From Corynebacterium accolens (GTDB lineage: Bacteria > Actinomycetota > Actinomycetes > Mycobacteriales > Mycobacteriaceae), in assembly GCF_023520795.1 (NCBI RefSeq), contig NZ_CP046605.1:1967438-2031437 (forward strand): 64,000 nucleotides of DNA. The letters run 5' to 3'. Positions 20,682 to 30,250 of this stretch are shown here, one piece after another (position 1 is the stretch's first letter; each line of letters starts with the position of its first letter). A program made the position numbers and the translations under genes. The notes under the pieces were generated by a model. The model was not told the DNA's origin. It saw only the letters and a list, made by a program, of their open reading frames with translations, and did not search any database.

Positions 20682-21368
20682 ATGACAGGCACCACTCCCC
20701 TCTTGGGACCCGTGGTGGATCAACTGGGCACGGATATTGTCAGCGGGGACATGGCGGAGGGCACGCGGTTTCGCCTTGGGGACATCGAAAAGCGTTTTGG
20801 CATCTCCCGCACCGTGGCGCGCGAGGCCATGCGCACCCTCGAGCATCTAGGGATGGTTTCCTCTGGGCGCCGGGTGGGCCTCAAGGTGCTGCCGCGCAGC
20901 AGCTGGGCGGTTTATGATCCCGCCGTTATTTCGTGGCGGCTGGGCCACGATAGAACGCGCGCGGAACAGGTCGCGCGCCTCAACGAGCTGCGCCTTGGCA
21001 TCGAACCGGTGGCGGCGCAGCTTGCCGCGCGCAATGCCAGCCCACAGCAGCGCCGCGAATTGCTGCGGCTAGCAGGAAGGCTCAGCGAGCTCGAGACCAC
21101 CCCTTCCCCACGGGTGGGCGAAGAACTCGAAACCGACCTGCAATTTCATACCCTCATCTTGGAGGCCTCCGGCAATGAGATGATTGCCGCGCTGGCGCCG
21201 GCCTTGCTGGCCATCTTGAAGGGCAAGTCCGTCTTTGGTTCCCGCAAGCGGGATCCGATTCGCGGCACGACGCAGCTACATATGGATTTAGCGCGGGAGA
21301 TTGACGCCGGCGAGGCCGAAGCCGCCGAGCGCACCTCCCGCGCTATCCTGGACCGCGCCCGCGCTTAG
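20682..21368 (+). CDS. FadR/GntR-family transcriptional regulator
   Basis: DNA-binding regulator of 228 residues. The winged helix-turn-helix is in the first 75 residues ([27 protein letters not shown]) and a helical FCD ligand domain follows ([19 protein letters not shown], then [16 protein letters not shown] with metal-ligand type His/Asp). The segment [18 protein letters not shown] and the position between nrdF and nrdE match what I recall of C. glutamicum GntR1, a gluconate-responsive regulator of sugar metabolism; orthology is inference. ATG at 20682 is preferred because GGAGGAAG lies directly before it; ATG at 20670 overlaps that site. The 3' end overlaps nrdE by 4 bp, convergent. Confidence 0.88.
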   Translation: MTGTTPLLGPVVDQLGTDIVSGDMAEGTRFRLGDIEKRFGISRTVAREAMRTLEHLGMVSSGRRVGLKVLPRSSWAVYDPAVISWRLGHDRTRAEQVARLNELRLGIEPVAAQLAARNASPQQRRELLRLAGRLSELETTPSPRVGEELETDLQFHTLILEASGNEMIAALAPALLAILKGKSVFGSRKRDPIRGTTQLHMDLAREIDAGEAEAAERTSRAILDRARA

Positions 21369-23527
21369 AGCATGCAGGAAACGCAGCCCTCGATCTCGGT
21401 GCCTTCCAGGGCCATCTGGCGCACGCGGATGTAGTACAAGGTCTTAATGCCCTTGCGCCAAGCGTAAATCTGCGCCTTATTCACATCGCGGGTGGTGGCG
21501 GTGTCCTTGAAGAACAGCGTCAGCGATAGCCCCTGGTCCACGTACTTCGTGGCCTCAGCGTAGGTATCAACGATCTTCTCGTAGCCAATCTCGTACGAGT
21601 CCTTGAAGTACTCCAAGTTGTCGTTATCCATATGCGCTGCCGGGTAGTACACGCGGCCGATCTTGCCCTCCTTGCGGATTTCAATCTTTGAGGCAATCGG
21701 GTGGATGGACGAGGTGGAATTGTTGATATAGGAAATCGAGCCCGTCGGCGGCACCGCCTGCAGGTTGCGGTTGTAGAGGCCGTGCTTGGCGACGTCCTCC
21801 TTCAGCTCCGCCCAGTCCTCTGCGGTGGGGGTGTAGATCGAGGAGGCATCGAAAAGAGCCTTGACCTTCTCCGTGCGCGGCTGGAACTCCGCCGGATCGT
21901 AGGAGTCAAAGAACTCGCCGCTGGCGTAATCGGATTCGGGGAACTCGGTAAAGGTCGTGCCGCGCTCGCGGGCGATCTTATTGGAGGCGCGCAGGGCGGC
22001 ATACATGATGGCCGCGAAATAGGCGTTGGTAAAGTCCAAGCCCTCCTCGGATCCGTACTTGATGTGCTCGCGACCCAAATAACCGTGCAGGTTCATCTGG
22101 CCCAAGCCGATGGCGTGTGAGTCATCGTTGCCCTTGCGCACGGATGGAACGGAATCGATGGAGGTCTTATCCGCCACCGAGGTCAGCCCGCGAATCGCGG
22201 TCTCCACCGTTTGGGAGAAGTCCGGCGAGTCCATGGTCATGGCGATATTCAGCGAACCCAGGTTGCAGGAAATATCGTTGCCCACCTGGTCATAAGAAAG
22301 ATCCGCGTTGAGCTCGGAAGCGGAGTTGACCTGCAAGATCTCCGAGCACAGGTTGGACATATTAATCCGGGAGGTCTTGACCGGGTTGGCGCGGTTTACC
22401 GTATCTTCATACATGATGTACGGGTAGCCGGACTCGAACTGCAGCTCCGCCACGGTTTGGAAAAAGTGGCGCGCGTTGATCTTCTTCTTCCGGATGCGCG
22501 GGTCCTCGACCATTTCTTCGTAGTGCTCGGTAACGGAGATATCGCCGAAGGCCTTGCCGTAGACGCGCTCAACATCGTACGGCGAGAACAGGTACATATC
22601 GTCGTTGTTCTTGGCCAGCTCGAAGGTGATATCCGGGATCACCACGCCCAAGGACAGGGTCTTAATGCGGATCTTTTCATCCGCGTTCTCGCGCTTGGTG
22701 TCGAGGAAGTTCATGATGTCCGGGTGGTGGGCGTTGAGGTAGACCGCGCCCGCGCCCTGGCGCGCACCGAGCTGGTTAGCGTAGGAGAATGCATCCTCCA
22801 GCATCTTCATCACAGGGATGACGCCAGAAGACTGGTTCTCGATGTGCTTAATTGGCGCGCCGGATTCGCGGATATTGGACAGCAGGAGAGCCACGCCGCC
22901 GCCACGCTTGGACAGCTGCAGCGCGGAGTTGATGGAGCGGCCAATGGATTCCATATTGTCTTCGATGCGGAGCAGGAAGCAGGAAACCAATTCTCCGCGC
23001 TGCTGCTTGCCGGCATTCAGGAAGGTTGGCGTAGCCGGCTGGAAGCGGCCGGTCATGATCTCATCGACGAGGCGCTCTGCCAGCTCACCATCACCATCAC
23101 CAAGGAAAAGCGCCGTCATGGAGACGCGGTCTTCAAACCGCTCCAAGTACCGGCGGCCATCGAAGGTCTTCAGCGTATAGCTGGTGTAGTACTTATAGGC
23201 GCCAAGGAAGGACTTGAAGCGGAACTTATAAGAGTAGGCGCGCTTGAATAGGGACTTGATGAATTCGAAGTCATAAGCCTCAATAACCGCGGGGTCATAG
23301 TACTTATTGCGCACCAGGTAATCGATCTTCTCTTCCAAGTCGTGGAAGTAGACCGTGTTCTGATTAACGTGCTGCAAGAAGAACTGATTGGCGGCCTCGC
23401 GGTCCTTATCAAATTGAATCTTGCCGTCTCCGTCGTAGAGATTCAGCATGGCGTTGAGCGCGTGGTAATCCAGCTGCTCTTCCTGCGATACTGGCTCTGC
23501 TACGGTCTTTCCCAATTGCGTACTCAC
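21365..23527 (-). CDS. nrdE: Class Ib ribonucleotide reductase alpha subunit
   Basis: Large catalytic subunit of ribonucleotide reductase, 720 residues, full length. Active-site segments include [10 protein letters not shown] and [10 protein letters not shown] with the thiyl and reducing cysteines, [12 protein letters not shown], and the C-terminal redox pair in EGCVSCML that is re-reduced by NrdH. Like other NrdE proteins it lacks the N-terminal ATP-cone. It is the last gene of nrdH-nrdI-nrdE; the ATG at 23527 is 54 bp after nrdI. Confidence 0.97.
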   Translation of the reverse strand: MSTQLGKTVAEPVSQEEQLDYHALNAMLNLYDGDGKIQFDKDREAANQFFLQHVNQNTVYFHDLEEKIDYLVRNKYYDPAVIEAYDFEFIKSLFKRAYSYKFRFKSFLGAYKYYTSYTLKTFDGRRYLERFEDRVSMTALFLGDGDGELAERLVDEIMTGRFQPATPTFLNAGKQQRGELVSCFLLRIEDNMESIGRSINSALQLSKRGGGVALLLSNIRESGAPIKHIENQSSGVIPVMKMLEDAFSYANQLGARQGAGAVYLNAHHPDIMNFLDTKRENADEKIRIKTLSLGVVIPDITFELAKNNDDMYLFSPYDVERVYGKAFGDISVTEHYEEMVEDPRIRKKKINARHFFQTVAELQFESGYPYIMYEDTVNRANPVKTSRINMSNLCSEILQVNSASELNADLSYDQVGNDISCNLGSLNIAMTMDSPDFSQTVETAIRGLTSVADKTSIDSVPSVRKGNDDSHAIGLGQMNLHGYLGREHIKYGSEEGLDFTNAYFAAIMYAALRASNKIARERGTTFTEFPESDYASGEFFDSYDPAEFQPRTEKVKALFDASSIYTPTAEDWAELKEDVAKHGLYNRNLQAVPPTGSISYINNSTSSIHPIASKIEIRKEGKIGRVYYPAAHMDNDNLEYFKDSYEIGYEKIVDTYAEATKYVDQGLSLTLFFKDTATTRDVNKAQIYAWRKGIKTLYYIRVRQMALEGTEIEGCVSCML

Positions 23528-23581
23528 AGCTGACGCGGCCTTTCTTAAAATCAGGATTCTATTAGGTGTGTCGCACCGCGG

Positions 23582-24013
23582 CTAGGCGGCCTCATCCAGT
23601 CCCAGCTGGGAAGCATTAGCCAGCAGGCCTTCGCGACAAATTTTTATATCTTCATCGTTGCCGAGCAATTCGAAACGATATACATAGGGCACCTTACATT
23701 TGGCGCTGATGACGTCACCAGCCTTGCCAAAATCGGCGCCGAAGTTGCTATTTCCTCCGGCGATAACCGCCCGAATAAAACTGCGGTTGTGCTCATTATT
23801 AAGGAATCTAATTACCTGCACCGGTACGGGCCGGGAGTTTTGGTGGCTAATGGAGGCTCCCCCGCCGTAGGTGGGGCACACCAAGACGAAAGGCTCGTTG
23901 ACCACTAGCGGCTCATCGGTGCGGCGCAGGGGGATTCGCGCGCTAGGGAAACCTAGCTTCTGCACGAACCGGTGCGTATTTTCCGTAGTAGAGGAAAAAT
24001 ACACGACCAACAT
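23582..24013 (-). CDS. nrdI: NrdI flavodoxin-like protein
   Basis: Flavodoxin-like FMN protein of 143 residues that supplies the oxidant for building the manganese-tyrosyl cofactor of NrdF. Motifs are the phosphate loop [17 protein letters not shown] and the FMN-contact segments CPTYGGG and [16 protein letters not shown]. It lies 24 bp after nrdH and is co-transcribed with nrdH and nrdE. Confidence 0.96.
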   Translation of the reverse strand: MLVVYFSSTTENTHRFVQKLGFPSARIPLRRTDEPLVVNEPFVLVCPTYGGGASISHQNSRPVPVQVIRFLNNEHNRSFIRAVIAGGNSNFGADFGKAGDVISAKCKVPYVYRFELLGNDEDIKICREGLLANASQLGLDEAA

Positions 24014-24037
24014 GACGGCACCTCCCTCCTCGGCTGC

Positions 24038-24277
24038 TTACGCAGAGGCAGCTAGCGCTGCAAGGTTCTTGATGCGGTCAGGGCGGAAGCCGGACCAGTG
24101 CTCGCCGCTTGCTTCTACGACGGGCGCCTGGACGTAGCCCAGAGCCATAATGTAGTCACGGGCTTCATCGTCCACGGTGACATCTACCACGTTGTAATCC
24201 AGACCCGCGCGGTCAAGGGCCTTCTTGGTGGCGTTGCACTGAACGCAAGCGGGCTTGGTGTAGACGGTGATAGACAT
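24038..24277 (-). CDS. nrdH: NrdH-redoxin
   Basis: Glutaredoxin-like 79-residue electron donor for NrdE. The active site is KPACVQCNATKKALD (CxxC near residues 11-14) and the C-terminal SGFRPDRIKNLA matches the NrdH signature that determines reduction by thioredoxin reductase. First gene of nrdHIE; Shine-Dalgarno AGGGAG is just upstream. Regulation by the NrdR-box pair at 24383-24430 is likely. Confidence 0.96.
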   Translation of the reverse strand: MSITVYTKPACVQCNATKKALDRAGLDYNVVDVTVDDEARDYIMALGYVQAPVVEASGEHWSGFRPDRIKNLAALAASA

Positions 24278-24591
24278 AATAACTCCCTAAAATCCTTTTG
24301 CGAGATAGCTTTTGCTCGTAGAAAGCGGAGGTTCTGACCCCTTTTCGGGCCACTTCCTGCACCGCTCTGAGCGACACCAACGACACTATACTTTGGGGGA
24401 ATTGACCGCAACTGACACAACATATAGTAGTTACACCCATGATATTCCCAGGAGGGCCAGGGGCAAGACCCCACATGTTGACCACCCCGACACTCAACCG
24501 TAAAACTACACGCCTGCCATTCCTGCGGGTTTACCTTCTGTTCACCTAAACATGTGGCAAAGTTCACATTCTGGCGTCGAACCCCAGCAAC
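24278..24591. other. Regulatory region upstream of nrdHIE
   Basis: No gene seen. About 100 bp form the nrd leader and promoter (minus strand), with a TATAGT -10 candidate (complement of 24384-24389) and TTGCGG about 16 bp upstream of it, both overlapping the NrdR-like boxes. The remaining 160 bp up to the rpmJ terminator show nothing recognisable. Confidence 0.5.
24383..24430 (-). promoter_or_regulatory. Pair of NrdR-box-like operators
   Basis: Two 16-bp sites, ACACTATACTTTGGGG (24383-24398) and ACACAACATATAGTAG (24415-24430), have starts 32 bp apart, three helical turns. NrdR boxes (consensus roughly ACACwATATATwGTGT) occur in such pairs 31-32 bp apart upstream of nrd operons. Each site matches one half well and the other half poorly. 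Overlap with the putative -10 suits repression. Confidence 0.6.
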
Positions 24592-24631
24592 GAAAAAATC
24601 CGCCTCGCTCCGAATTCTCGGAGGAGGCGGA
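24592..24631 (-). terminator. Terminator after rpmJ
   Basis: Stem TCCGCCTC (24599-24606) / GAGGCGGA (24624-24631) with a GC-rich inner part, followed on the minus strand by a T run (GATTTTTTCG). It lies 17 bp after the rpmJ stop. Confidence 0.8.
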
Positions 24632-24647
24632 CTTCCTTAAGTTTCAA

Positions 24648-24770
24648 TTAGCCCTGACGAGCCTTGAAACGGGGATCCTTCTTGTTGATCACGAAGACCT
24701 TACCGTGGCGGCGAATAACCTGGGCGCCCGGCTTCTTCTTCAGCGACCGAAGGGACTTACGGACCTTCAT
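24648..24770 (-). CDS. rpmJ: 50S ribosomal protein L36, zinc-free paralogue
   Basis: Forty residues: begins [15 protein letters not shown] and ends [10 protein letters not shown]. This is the C-minus form of L36 that lacks the Cys-x2-Cys...Cys-x4-His zinc ribbon of the standard protein, seen as a second rpmJ in many actinobacteria and often induced by zinc limitation. AAAGGAG lies 6 bp before the ATG. I found no clear Zur box upstream. It has its own terminator, so it is monocistronic. Confidence 0.93.
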   Translation of the reverse strand: MKVRKSLRSLKKKPGAQVIRRHGKVFVINKKDPRFKARQG

Positions 24771-24897
24771 CGGGCGCTCCTTTCGTTATGCGCAATCTAC
24801 ATGCGGTTGAGTAAATAAAGCACGGACTGGGAATCCCCAGCCATGACACGAGGAATAATTTTACCTCACCCGGCCATTAAGACCAAAACACTAGGGC

Positions 24898-26247
24898 TTA
24901 ACGGGGTGCGGATTCCCGCGAGTAGCGGGTTTTCATCTCCTCGCCTACCTCATCCAGGCTACGTCCCATGGTCTCTGGTACCAAAATGCGGGTGTAGCCG
25001 ATGGCAATGAGCCCCAGCACGCCGAAGACACCAAAGGCTACCGGGCCGGTGAGCCACTCCACCAGCGGCAGGAAGTACTGGGCCACGGCCCAGTTGGTGG
25101 CCCACAGCGAGAGCCCGGCGATGCCCATGCCGAGGCCACGCACCTGCAGGGGCACGAGCTCCGAGATGAGCAGCCAGGTCGTCGGCGAGACCGCTGCTTG
25201 CTGGAAGGCAATGAACGAGGCCATAAATACCAGGGAGACCATCGCCATCGTGGTGGAATCGGCGGCGTGCGAGTACGCCACGGACAAGATGAAGAGCGAA
25301 ATCACGTTGCCGGTCAGGCCGATGAGCAGCAGGCGCTTGCGGCCGATGCGGTCGACCACCTTGAGGCCCACCCAGCAGGCAATAACGGATACCACGCCAA
25401 TGACAATCGAGGTATAGACCGAGTTGGTGGTAGAGATTCCCACCTGGCTCATCATGGTGGGCGCAAAGTAGACGATGGCATTAACGCCGGTGATCTGCTG
25501 GGTCAGGCCCATCAGCATGGCGAGCAATACCGTCACCTGCATCCAGCGATTGGCCTTCAGCGCCTTCCACTCGGAGCCGCTGGAGCGGCGCGCCGTTTCC
25601 TGGGAGGTAAGCTCCGCCAGATCCATCCCGGCGCGGCCTGCGACCTCACGGGCCCGCGACATCTTGTTATGCGTGGCGAGCCAGACTGGGGTCTCTGGCA
25701 AGAAGAGCATGCCGACGGCGAGGGCGGCACCCGGTACGGCTGCAAGCCCCAGCATCCATTCCCAGCTTTCCGTGGGCGCGAGGGCCGAATTTACAAGGTA
25801 GGCCAAGAGCTGGCCCACCACGATCAGCAAGGTATTCAGGGAGACCATGCGCCCGCGGATCTTGGCCGGCACCATTTCAGAGATATACATCGGGGAAACA
25901 ATGGATACCGCACCAACGGCAAAGCCCAGGAAGGTACGGGCCGTGGCCAGCATGGTCACCGATCCAGCCAGCGCGCACCAGATGGAGCCCAAAACGAAAA
26001 TGATGCCGCCGGCAATCAGCGTAAAGCGGCGGCCAAAACGGTCCGCGATGCGGCCTGCGGTCAACGCGCCCACCGCGGCACCCACCAGCAGCATGGAGGT
26101 CACCCAGCCCTCTTGGTGGGCGGTCATATTAAATTCCGGGGTGATATACAGCAAAGCACCGGACATCACGCCGGTGTCGTATCCAAATAATAAACCGCCA
26201 AGGGCGGCAATTCCTGCAACTACCTTGACATAACTTTCTTTATTCAC
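24898..26247 (-). CDS. MFS sugar porter (sugar:proton symporter)
   Basis: Twelve-helix major facilitator of the sugar-porter family, 449 residues. Signatures: [18 protein letters not shown] in helix [11 protein letters not shown] in loop 2-3, [10 protein letters not shown] after helix 6, the repeat [12 protein letters not shown] in loop 8-9, and [11 protein letters not shown] at the C-terminus. Relatives transport glucose, inositol or pentoses; the substrate cannot be set by eye. I start at GTG 26247 (MNKESYVKV); a TTG at 26256 is possible. There is no Shine-Dalgarno, and CACAATT lies where a leaderless -10 would be. Only 27 bp separate it from the divergent nadE start. Confidence 0.88.
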   Translation of the reverse strand: MNKESYVKVVAGIAALGGLLFGYDTGVMSGALLYITPEFNMTAHQEGWVTSMLLVGAAVGALTAGRIADRFGRRFTLIAGGIIFVLGSIWCALAGSVTMLATARTFLGFAVGAVSIVSPMYISEMVPAKIRGRMVSLNTLLIVVGQLLAYLVNSALAPTESWEWMLGLAAVPGAALAVGMLFLPETPVWLATHNKMSRAREVAGRAGMDLAELTSQETARRSSGSEWKALKANRWMQVTVLLAMLMGLTQQITGVNAIVYFAPTMMSQVGISTTNSVYTSIVIGVVSVIACWVGLKVVDRIGRKRLLLIGLTGNVISLFILSVAYSHAADSTTMAMVSLVFMASFIAFQQAAVSPTTWLLISELVPLQVRGLGMGIAGLSLWATNWAVAQYFLPLVEWLTGPVAFGVFGVLGLIAIGYTRILVPETMGRSLDEVGEEMKTRYSRESAPR

Positions 26248-26274
26248 AGCACGCAATTGTGTCAGGAGACTACG

Positions 26275-27096
26275 ATGAACGTCATGTCACCCGATGCCGA
26301 AAACTTGCAACAATCCATCATAAAACAGCTGGATGTACGCCCCTTTATCGATCCAGAAGAGGAAATTGCCCGTCGCGTGGATTTCCTCGTGGAATACTTG
26401 GAAATGACCCATGCCAAAGGCTACGTGCTAGGCATTTCCGGCGGCCAGGATTCCACCTTGGCGGGAAAGCTCACCCAGCTAGCGGTAGAGCGGGTAAAAG
26501 GCGCCGAATTCTGGGCCGTGCGCCTGCCCCACGGCACGCAGGCGGATGAGGATGATGCCCAAATCGCCCTCGATTTCATCCAGCCCGATCGCCGGCTCAC
26601 CGTTGATATTCAACCGGCCACCGCGGCGCTAAGCCACGAGGTGGCACGTGCGGTGGGCCAGGATTCCTTGAACGATTTCAATCGCGGCAATGCCAAGGCG
26701 CGCCTGCGCATGACCGCGCAATATGCCATCGCCGGCGAGGTGGGCGCCCTCGTTGTAGGCACGGACCACGCCGCCGAAAACGTCACCGCGTTCTACACCA
26801 AGTGGGGCGATGGCGCGGCAGACCTACTCCCCCTGGCCGGGCTGAATAAGCGCCAAGGCGCGGCTTTGCTCAAGCACCTGGGCGCGCCGGAGTCCACCTG
26901 GTCCAAGGTCCCTACCGCTGATTTGGAAGACGATAAGCCGCAGCTTCCCGATGAAGAGGCGCTCGGCGTTACCTACGCCCACATCGATGACTACTTAGAG
27001 GGCAAGGCGGTTCCCGATGCCGCCCGCGAGCGCATCGAGACCCTGTGGCACCGCGGCATCCACAAGCGCCAAATGCCCCAGGGGCCAACCGCCTAG
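26275..27096 (+). CDS. nadE: NH3-dependent NAD+ synthetase
   Basis: Final step of NAD synthesis: nicotinate adenine dinucleotide plus ammonia and ATP to NAD. 273 residues, lacking a glutaminase domain. The PP-loop is [14 protein letters not shown] near residue 48; [29 protein letters not shown] is the second family signature. Start ATG at 26275 follows CAGGAGACTACG. The upstream divergent sugar porter start is 27 bp away, so the promoter must overlap that gene. Its stop overlaps the convergent kinase gene by 4 bp. Confidence 0.95.
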   Translation: MNVMSPDAENLQQSIIKQLDVRPFIDPEEEIARRVDFLVEYLEMTHAKGYVLGISGGQDSTLAGKLTQLAVERVKGAEFWAVRLPHGTQADEDDAQIALDFIQPDRRLTVDIQPATAALSHEVARAVGQDSLNDFNRGNAKARLRMTAQYAIAGEVGALVVGTDHAAENVTAFYTKWGDGAADLLPLAGLNKRQGAALLKHLGAPESTWSKVPTADLEDDKPQLPDEEALGVTYAHIDDYLEGKAVPDAARERIETLWHRGIHKRQMPQGPTA

Positions 27097-27818
27097 GCCA
27101 GCGCCTCCAGCGTGGCGAGCGCCGCGCGCTCCAGCGGCCGGTTATACGCCGAGCCGTGGGTCAGCGCGTGCACGGCCAGCGGGTGCAGTTGGTGCATGGG
27201 AATCCAGGTCTCAATATCCTGCGGCGCCCCATAGCCGCGGAAGATTTCTTCTATATAGGGCGCGCCGAATAGCGCCAGCATGCCCAAATCAGTGTGCGGG
27301 TGCCCGCCGTGGGCGGCGGGGTCGATCATGATGCCACCCTGGGCATCGAAAAGCAGGTTGCCCGCCCACAGGTCACCGTGGATGCGCGCGGGCACCACGT
27401 CCCAGCTGCGGGCGGCAATGGCATCGCAGGCCCGCTTGACCAGGTCCCGCTGCGCGGTGCTGATTCCGGCCGGCTCCGCAAAGGGCAGCACGCGCTGCTG
27501 GGTATAAAATTCACCCCAGTTATCGGTGGGCGTGCACTCCTGTTCAATGGTGCCGATGAAGTTTTTGCCTTCCCACCCCTCCGGCGCGCTGCCAAAAGCC
27601 GCAGCCCCGGCGCGGTGCATGCGCGCGAGCTCCGCACCAAACTTCCGCGCGGCCTCTGGGGTGGGCGCTACCTCGTCAATGCGCTTGGTTACGATTTCCT
27701 TCCCGTCCGCGCGCACGACGGTGACTACCGCATCCGTGGCTTCCGCCAGCCACCGCAATCCGGCGGCTTCGGCGCCTGCTTGATCTTCATCGCGTACTCG
27801 CTTCGAGAAAGTCTGCAT
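27093..27818 (-). CDS. Fructosamine kinase family protein
   Basis: Aminoglycoside-phosphotransferase fold kinase of 241 residues in the fructosamine/ribulosamine 3-kinase family, which phosphorylates sugars attached to protein amines so that they fall off (deglycation). The catalytic loop is [14 protein letters not shown] and the metal motif [21 protein letters not shown]. It is shorter than the usual about 290 residues, mainly at the N-terminus: the normal nucleotide-binding strands are reduced. ATG at 27818 lies 7 nt after TATGCT, which excludes the ATG at 27830 inside that hexamer and supports a leaderless start. Confidence 0.87.
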   Translation of the reverse strand: MQTFSKRVRDEDQAGAEAAGLRWLAEATDAVVTVVRADGKEIVTKRIDEVAPTPEAARKFGAELARMHRAGAAAFGSAPEGWEGKNFIGTIEQECTPTDNWGEFYTQQRVLPFAEPAGISTAQRDLVKRACDAIAARSWDVVPARIHGDLWAGNLLFDAQGGIMIDPAAHGGHPHTDLGMLALFGAPYIEEIFRGYGAPQDIETWIPMHQLHPLAVHALTHGSAYNRPLERAALATLEALA

Positions 27819-27944
27819 ACCCGCCAGCATAACGATCTTCGCTGCTCCATTTTTGCTTGTCCCAGAAAACCTTTAGGATCATCGTGGCCTTAATCATCCC
27901 CTATCAGTGTGGCTTTCGTCCCTGCGAAAGCCTTGAGGTACACC

Positions 27945-28742
27945 ATGAAAAACTTCAGTAAACTTGCCGCGATTGCCGCTTGCACTGCCGCACTCGTGGG
28001 AGGCAGCACCGTCGCTACCGCGGCCGTGCCTGGCAATACGGTCCTGACTGGCGATAGCGTCGTCGCCAACCCTAATTTCCTTGACTACGTACAAAACCGC
28101 GCCGGTGTAAAAGAAAACACCAAAGTCGGTTGCATTACCGATAACTCCATCGCCAACGAAATGACGCGGGTGTCCGGTGCGCATGTGGATCAATACCAGT
28201 GCGCCGGCGCATCCTTCGGCACCGGCGGCCAGCACATCGATGACACCCTGCGCACGGCCGCCCGCAACGGGGATCTCAACCCCGAGACTAGGAATGTTGT
28301 CATCCACGCCGGCGCAAATGACACCTACCCGCACAAGGACAATATCGCAGCTTCCGAGCACTTCCTGCGCACCGGCATGCGCAGCGCCATCGATGTCGCC
28401 CACCACTTTGCGCCGAATGCGAAGGTAACCATCGTGGGCTACCCGCGGGTATCCAATAACAACTCCGCGTGCCTGACCTCTGCCACCATCCCGATTCCGG
28501 CTAGCAGGGTTGCTTCTACCGAAGAGCGCCTGCAAAACACCCTGCGCGAGGTAGCTGAGCAGAACGGCGCTTCCTTCTTGGATGCCCACCCGATATCCAC
28601 GGGCCACGATAACTGCTCTCCTGACCGCTGGTGGGTCAACCTAGTAGACCCGCTGCCACCGGCGCCAGGTAACCTGCCGCTGCACCTCAACGCCAACGGC
28701 ACCCACGCGCTGGGCGAGCTCATCGGCCACTCGCTGAAGTAA
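27945..28742 (+). CDS. Secreted SGNH/GDSL-type esterase or lipase
   Basis: Exported hydrolase of 265 residues. The N-terminus MKNFSKLAAIAACTAALVGG...TATAAVP is a Sec signal peptide with cleavage likely after ATAA. Catalytic blocks: Ser in LTGDSVVANP (block I), the Asn motif HAGANDTYP (block III), and a terminal His in NANGTHALGEL, where the usual DxxH aspartate is replaced by Asn three residues before His. Five to six cysteines suggest disulfides. Substrate unknown; corynebacteria of this kind secrete lipases and esterases. ATG at 27945 follows TTGAGG. Ends 4 bp before a strong hairpin. Confidence 0.88.
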   Translation: MKNFSKLAAIAACTAALVGGSTVATAAVPGNTVLTGDSVVANPNFLDYVQNRAGVKENTKVGCITDNSIANEMTRVSGAHVDQYQCAGASFGTGGQHIDDTLRTAARNGDLNPETRNVVIHAGANDTYPHKDNIAASEHFLRTGMRSAIDVAHHFAPNAKVTIVGYPRVSNNNSACLTSATIPIPASRVASTEERLQNTLREVAEQNGASFLDAHPISTGHDNCSPDRWWVNLVDPLPPAPGNLPLHLNANGTHALGELIGHSLK

Positions 28743-28746
28743 GAAA

Positions 28747-28784
28747 AAGAGTCTCGAGAAGCTAACTAGCCTCTCGAGACTCTT
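28747..28784. terminator. Bidirectional terminator
   Basis: Perfect 13-bp inverted repeat AAGAGTCTCGAGA (28747-28759) / TCTCGAGACTCTT (28772-28784). Flanking A and T runs allow termination of both the SGNH hydrolase message and the minus-strand tRNA-Ala. Confidence 0.85.
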
Positions 28785-28790
28785 AATTTG

Positions 28791-28863
28791 TGGAGCTAAC
28801 GGGATTCGAACCCGTGACCCCCACACTGCCAGTGTGGTGCGCTACCAGCTGCGCCATAGCCCC
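28791..28863 (-). tRNA. tRNA-Ala (anticodon GGC)
   Basis: Minus-strand 73-nt cloverleaf: acceptor GGGGCTA/TAGCTCC with discriminator A, D-arm GCGCAGCTGGTAGCGC, anticodon loop CTGGCAG (GGC), T-arm with GGTTCGAATCC. CCA is not encoded. Confidence 0.94.
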
Positions 28864-28939
28864 ATATACGAGGTGCAACCCTGTGGGCCGCAACTCGTAT
28901 AAATATACATGGCAAGTATTTAACTCACCAAATCGCCTG

Positions 28940-29665
28940 CTACTTGGTGGCGATGTCTACCCAGTCATTCAAGGATTCACCGGATTCACGGTCCGGAATG
29001 TCCTTGCCGTCTTGGACGATGCGCGGCGAGGAAACAGAGCCGGTTTCCTTATTCAACTTGTCATAATTGGCCTTGGCCACCTTATTGCCCTGCTTGATAT
29101 CCACGTTCTTGATGGAATCAACCACGTCATCCTCGGCACCGAGTTCCTTGGCTTGGTCAGCAATGTCCTCGATATCCCACTTAGTGGCGATGCTCTGCTG
29201 GTTCTTCATCATGTAGTCGCGCAAATTCCAGTAGGTCTTTACGTCGCCAGACTTAGCCAGCTCTGACATGGCTGCGACGGCCTTGGTGGAGTAACCGTCC
29301 TCGTTTTCGACATCCTTGCCATCCAGGAAGTTCAGCGTGCGCACGTGGACGACTAGCTTGCCGTCCTCAATCGCCTGCTTCATGTCCTCATCGGTGTTTT
29401 CCGCCAGATCCGCGCAGTGGGGGCAGGAGAAGTCTTCGTACAGGTCTACTTCTGGAGTATCGTCATTGGCCGCATCGGACTTCAGGGTAATCGCGTTGTC
29501 CTTGTAGTCCATGGACATGTTGACGTCTTGCACCTCGATTTCATTGGCCTGCTTGCCATTCCACACGATGTAGCCAATGACCACGGCGATAATGACGAGG
29601 AGGACGCCGACGCCCCAGATGAAACCATTGCCAGACTTGGCATTTGGGTCACTTACTTTGCTCAT
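28940..29665 (-). CDS. Membrane-anchored DsbA-like thioredoxin-fold protein
   Basis: Extracytoplasmic thiol oxidoreductase of 241 residues. One membrane anchor (GFIWGVGVLLVIIAVVIGYIVW, residues about 14-35) is followed by a DsbA-type thioredoxin domain with the active site FSCPHCADL near residue 94 and the cis-Pro region SVSSPRIVQDG. In actinobacteria such proteins introduce disulfides into exported proteins. The next gene on the same strand upstream is a MauE/DoxX-like membrane protein, a plausible redox partner. Start has GGCAAGG nearby. Confidence 0.9.
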   Translation of the reverse strand: MSKVSDPNAKSGNGFIWGVGVLLVIIAVVIGYIVWNGKQANEIEVQDVNMSMDYKDNAITLKSDAANDDTPEVDLYEDFSCPHCADLAENTDEDMKQAIEDGKLVVHVRTLNFLDGKDVENEDGYSTKAVAAMSELAKSGDVKTYWNLRDYMMKNQQSIATKWDIEDIADQAKELGAEDDVVDSIKNVDIKQGNKVAKANYDKLNKETGSVSSPRIVQDGKDIPDRESGESLNDWVDIATK

Positions 29666-29718
29666 TTAAACCTTGCCTGTTGATACTTTCGGACTCTTGC
29701 AACCTACTGTGCCCACCG

Positions 29719-30165
29719 CTACGGGTGGAGCGCAAATTTCGTGAACGGACGTTTGATGGTCCATGCGGTAAGGGCGAGGAAGGCGGCATCGCGAAGCAGC
29801 GTCAGCCCATAGTTCATGCCCGGCTCCGCAGTAGCGTCACCAGCACCAAAGCACCCGCAATCGATATCCAGCCCACGCAGCCATGCCTGCAGGATGCCGA
29901 CCATGAAAAGCACCATGACCACGGCCGCCACCTTGGAAGACTCGCGAAGGAAAATCCCCAGCAAGAGCAGCATTCCGCCCACTAGCTCCAACGGGCCAAT
30001 GAGCTGGGCCAGATACCCAGACCATTCCGGCGTGAAAATCTCATAGGCCTTGATGGATTGCATGGTATCCAGCGGGTGCGCCATCTTTTCTACGCCGGCG
30101 ATGATCCACACCACGGCCATGCCAAAGCGGGCGATAAAGCTCACCACATCAAACGCATTGTTCAC
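29719..30165 (-). CDS. MauE/DoxX-like membrane protein
   Basis: Four-helix integral membrane protein of 148 residues. It resembles the MauE/DoxX group: ARFGMAVVWIIAGVEKMAHP at the first helix, GPLELVGGMLLLLGIF, and the motif LDIDCGCFG with two cysteines in the loop between helices 3 and 4, typical of proteins that exchange electrons with thiol oxidoreductases. It is followed by a DsbA-like gene 53 bp on, suggesting a disulfide-forming pair. GTG at 30165 is 7 nt after TAAACT and lacks a ribosome site, indicating a leaderless start; a longer frame to 30267 would run through the crcB start and is rejected. Confidence 0.8.
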   Translation of the reverse strand: MNNAFDVVSFIARFGMAVVWIIAGVEKMAHPLDTMQSIKAYEIFTPEWSGYLAQLIGPLELVGGMLLLLGIFLRESSKVAAVVMVLFMVGILQAWLRGLDIDCGCFGAGDATAEPGMNYGLTLLRDAAFLALTAWTIKRPFTKFALHP

Positions 30166-30250
30166 GCCGATTAGTTTAGCGTTTAACCTCCCCTTTTCGG
30201 ACACAAACCCCTGTGCTTTTCCTGAGACTTCGCCCACTATGATGTACCCC

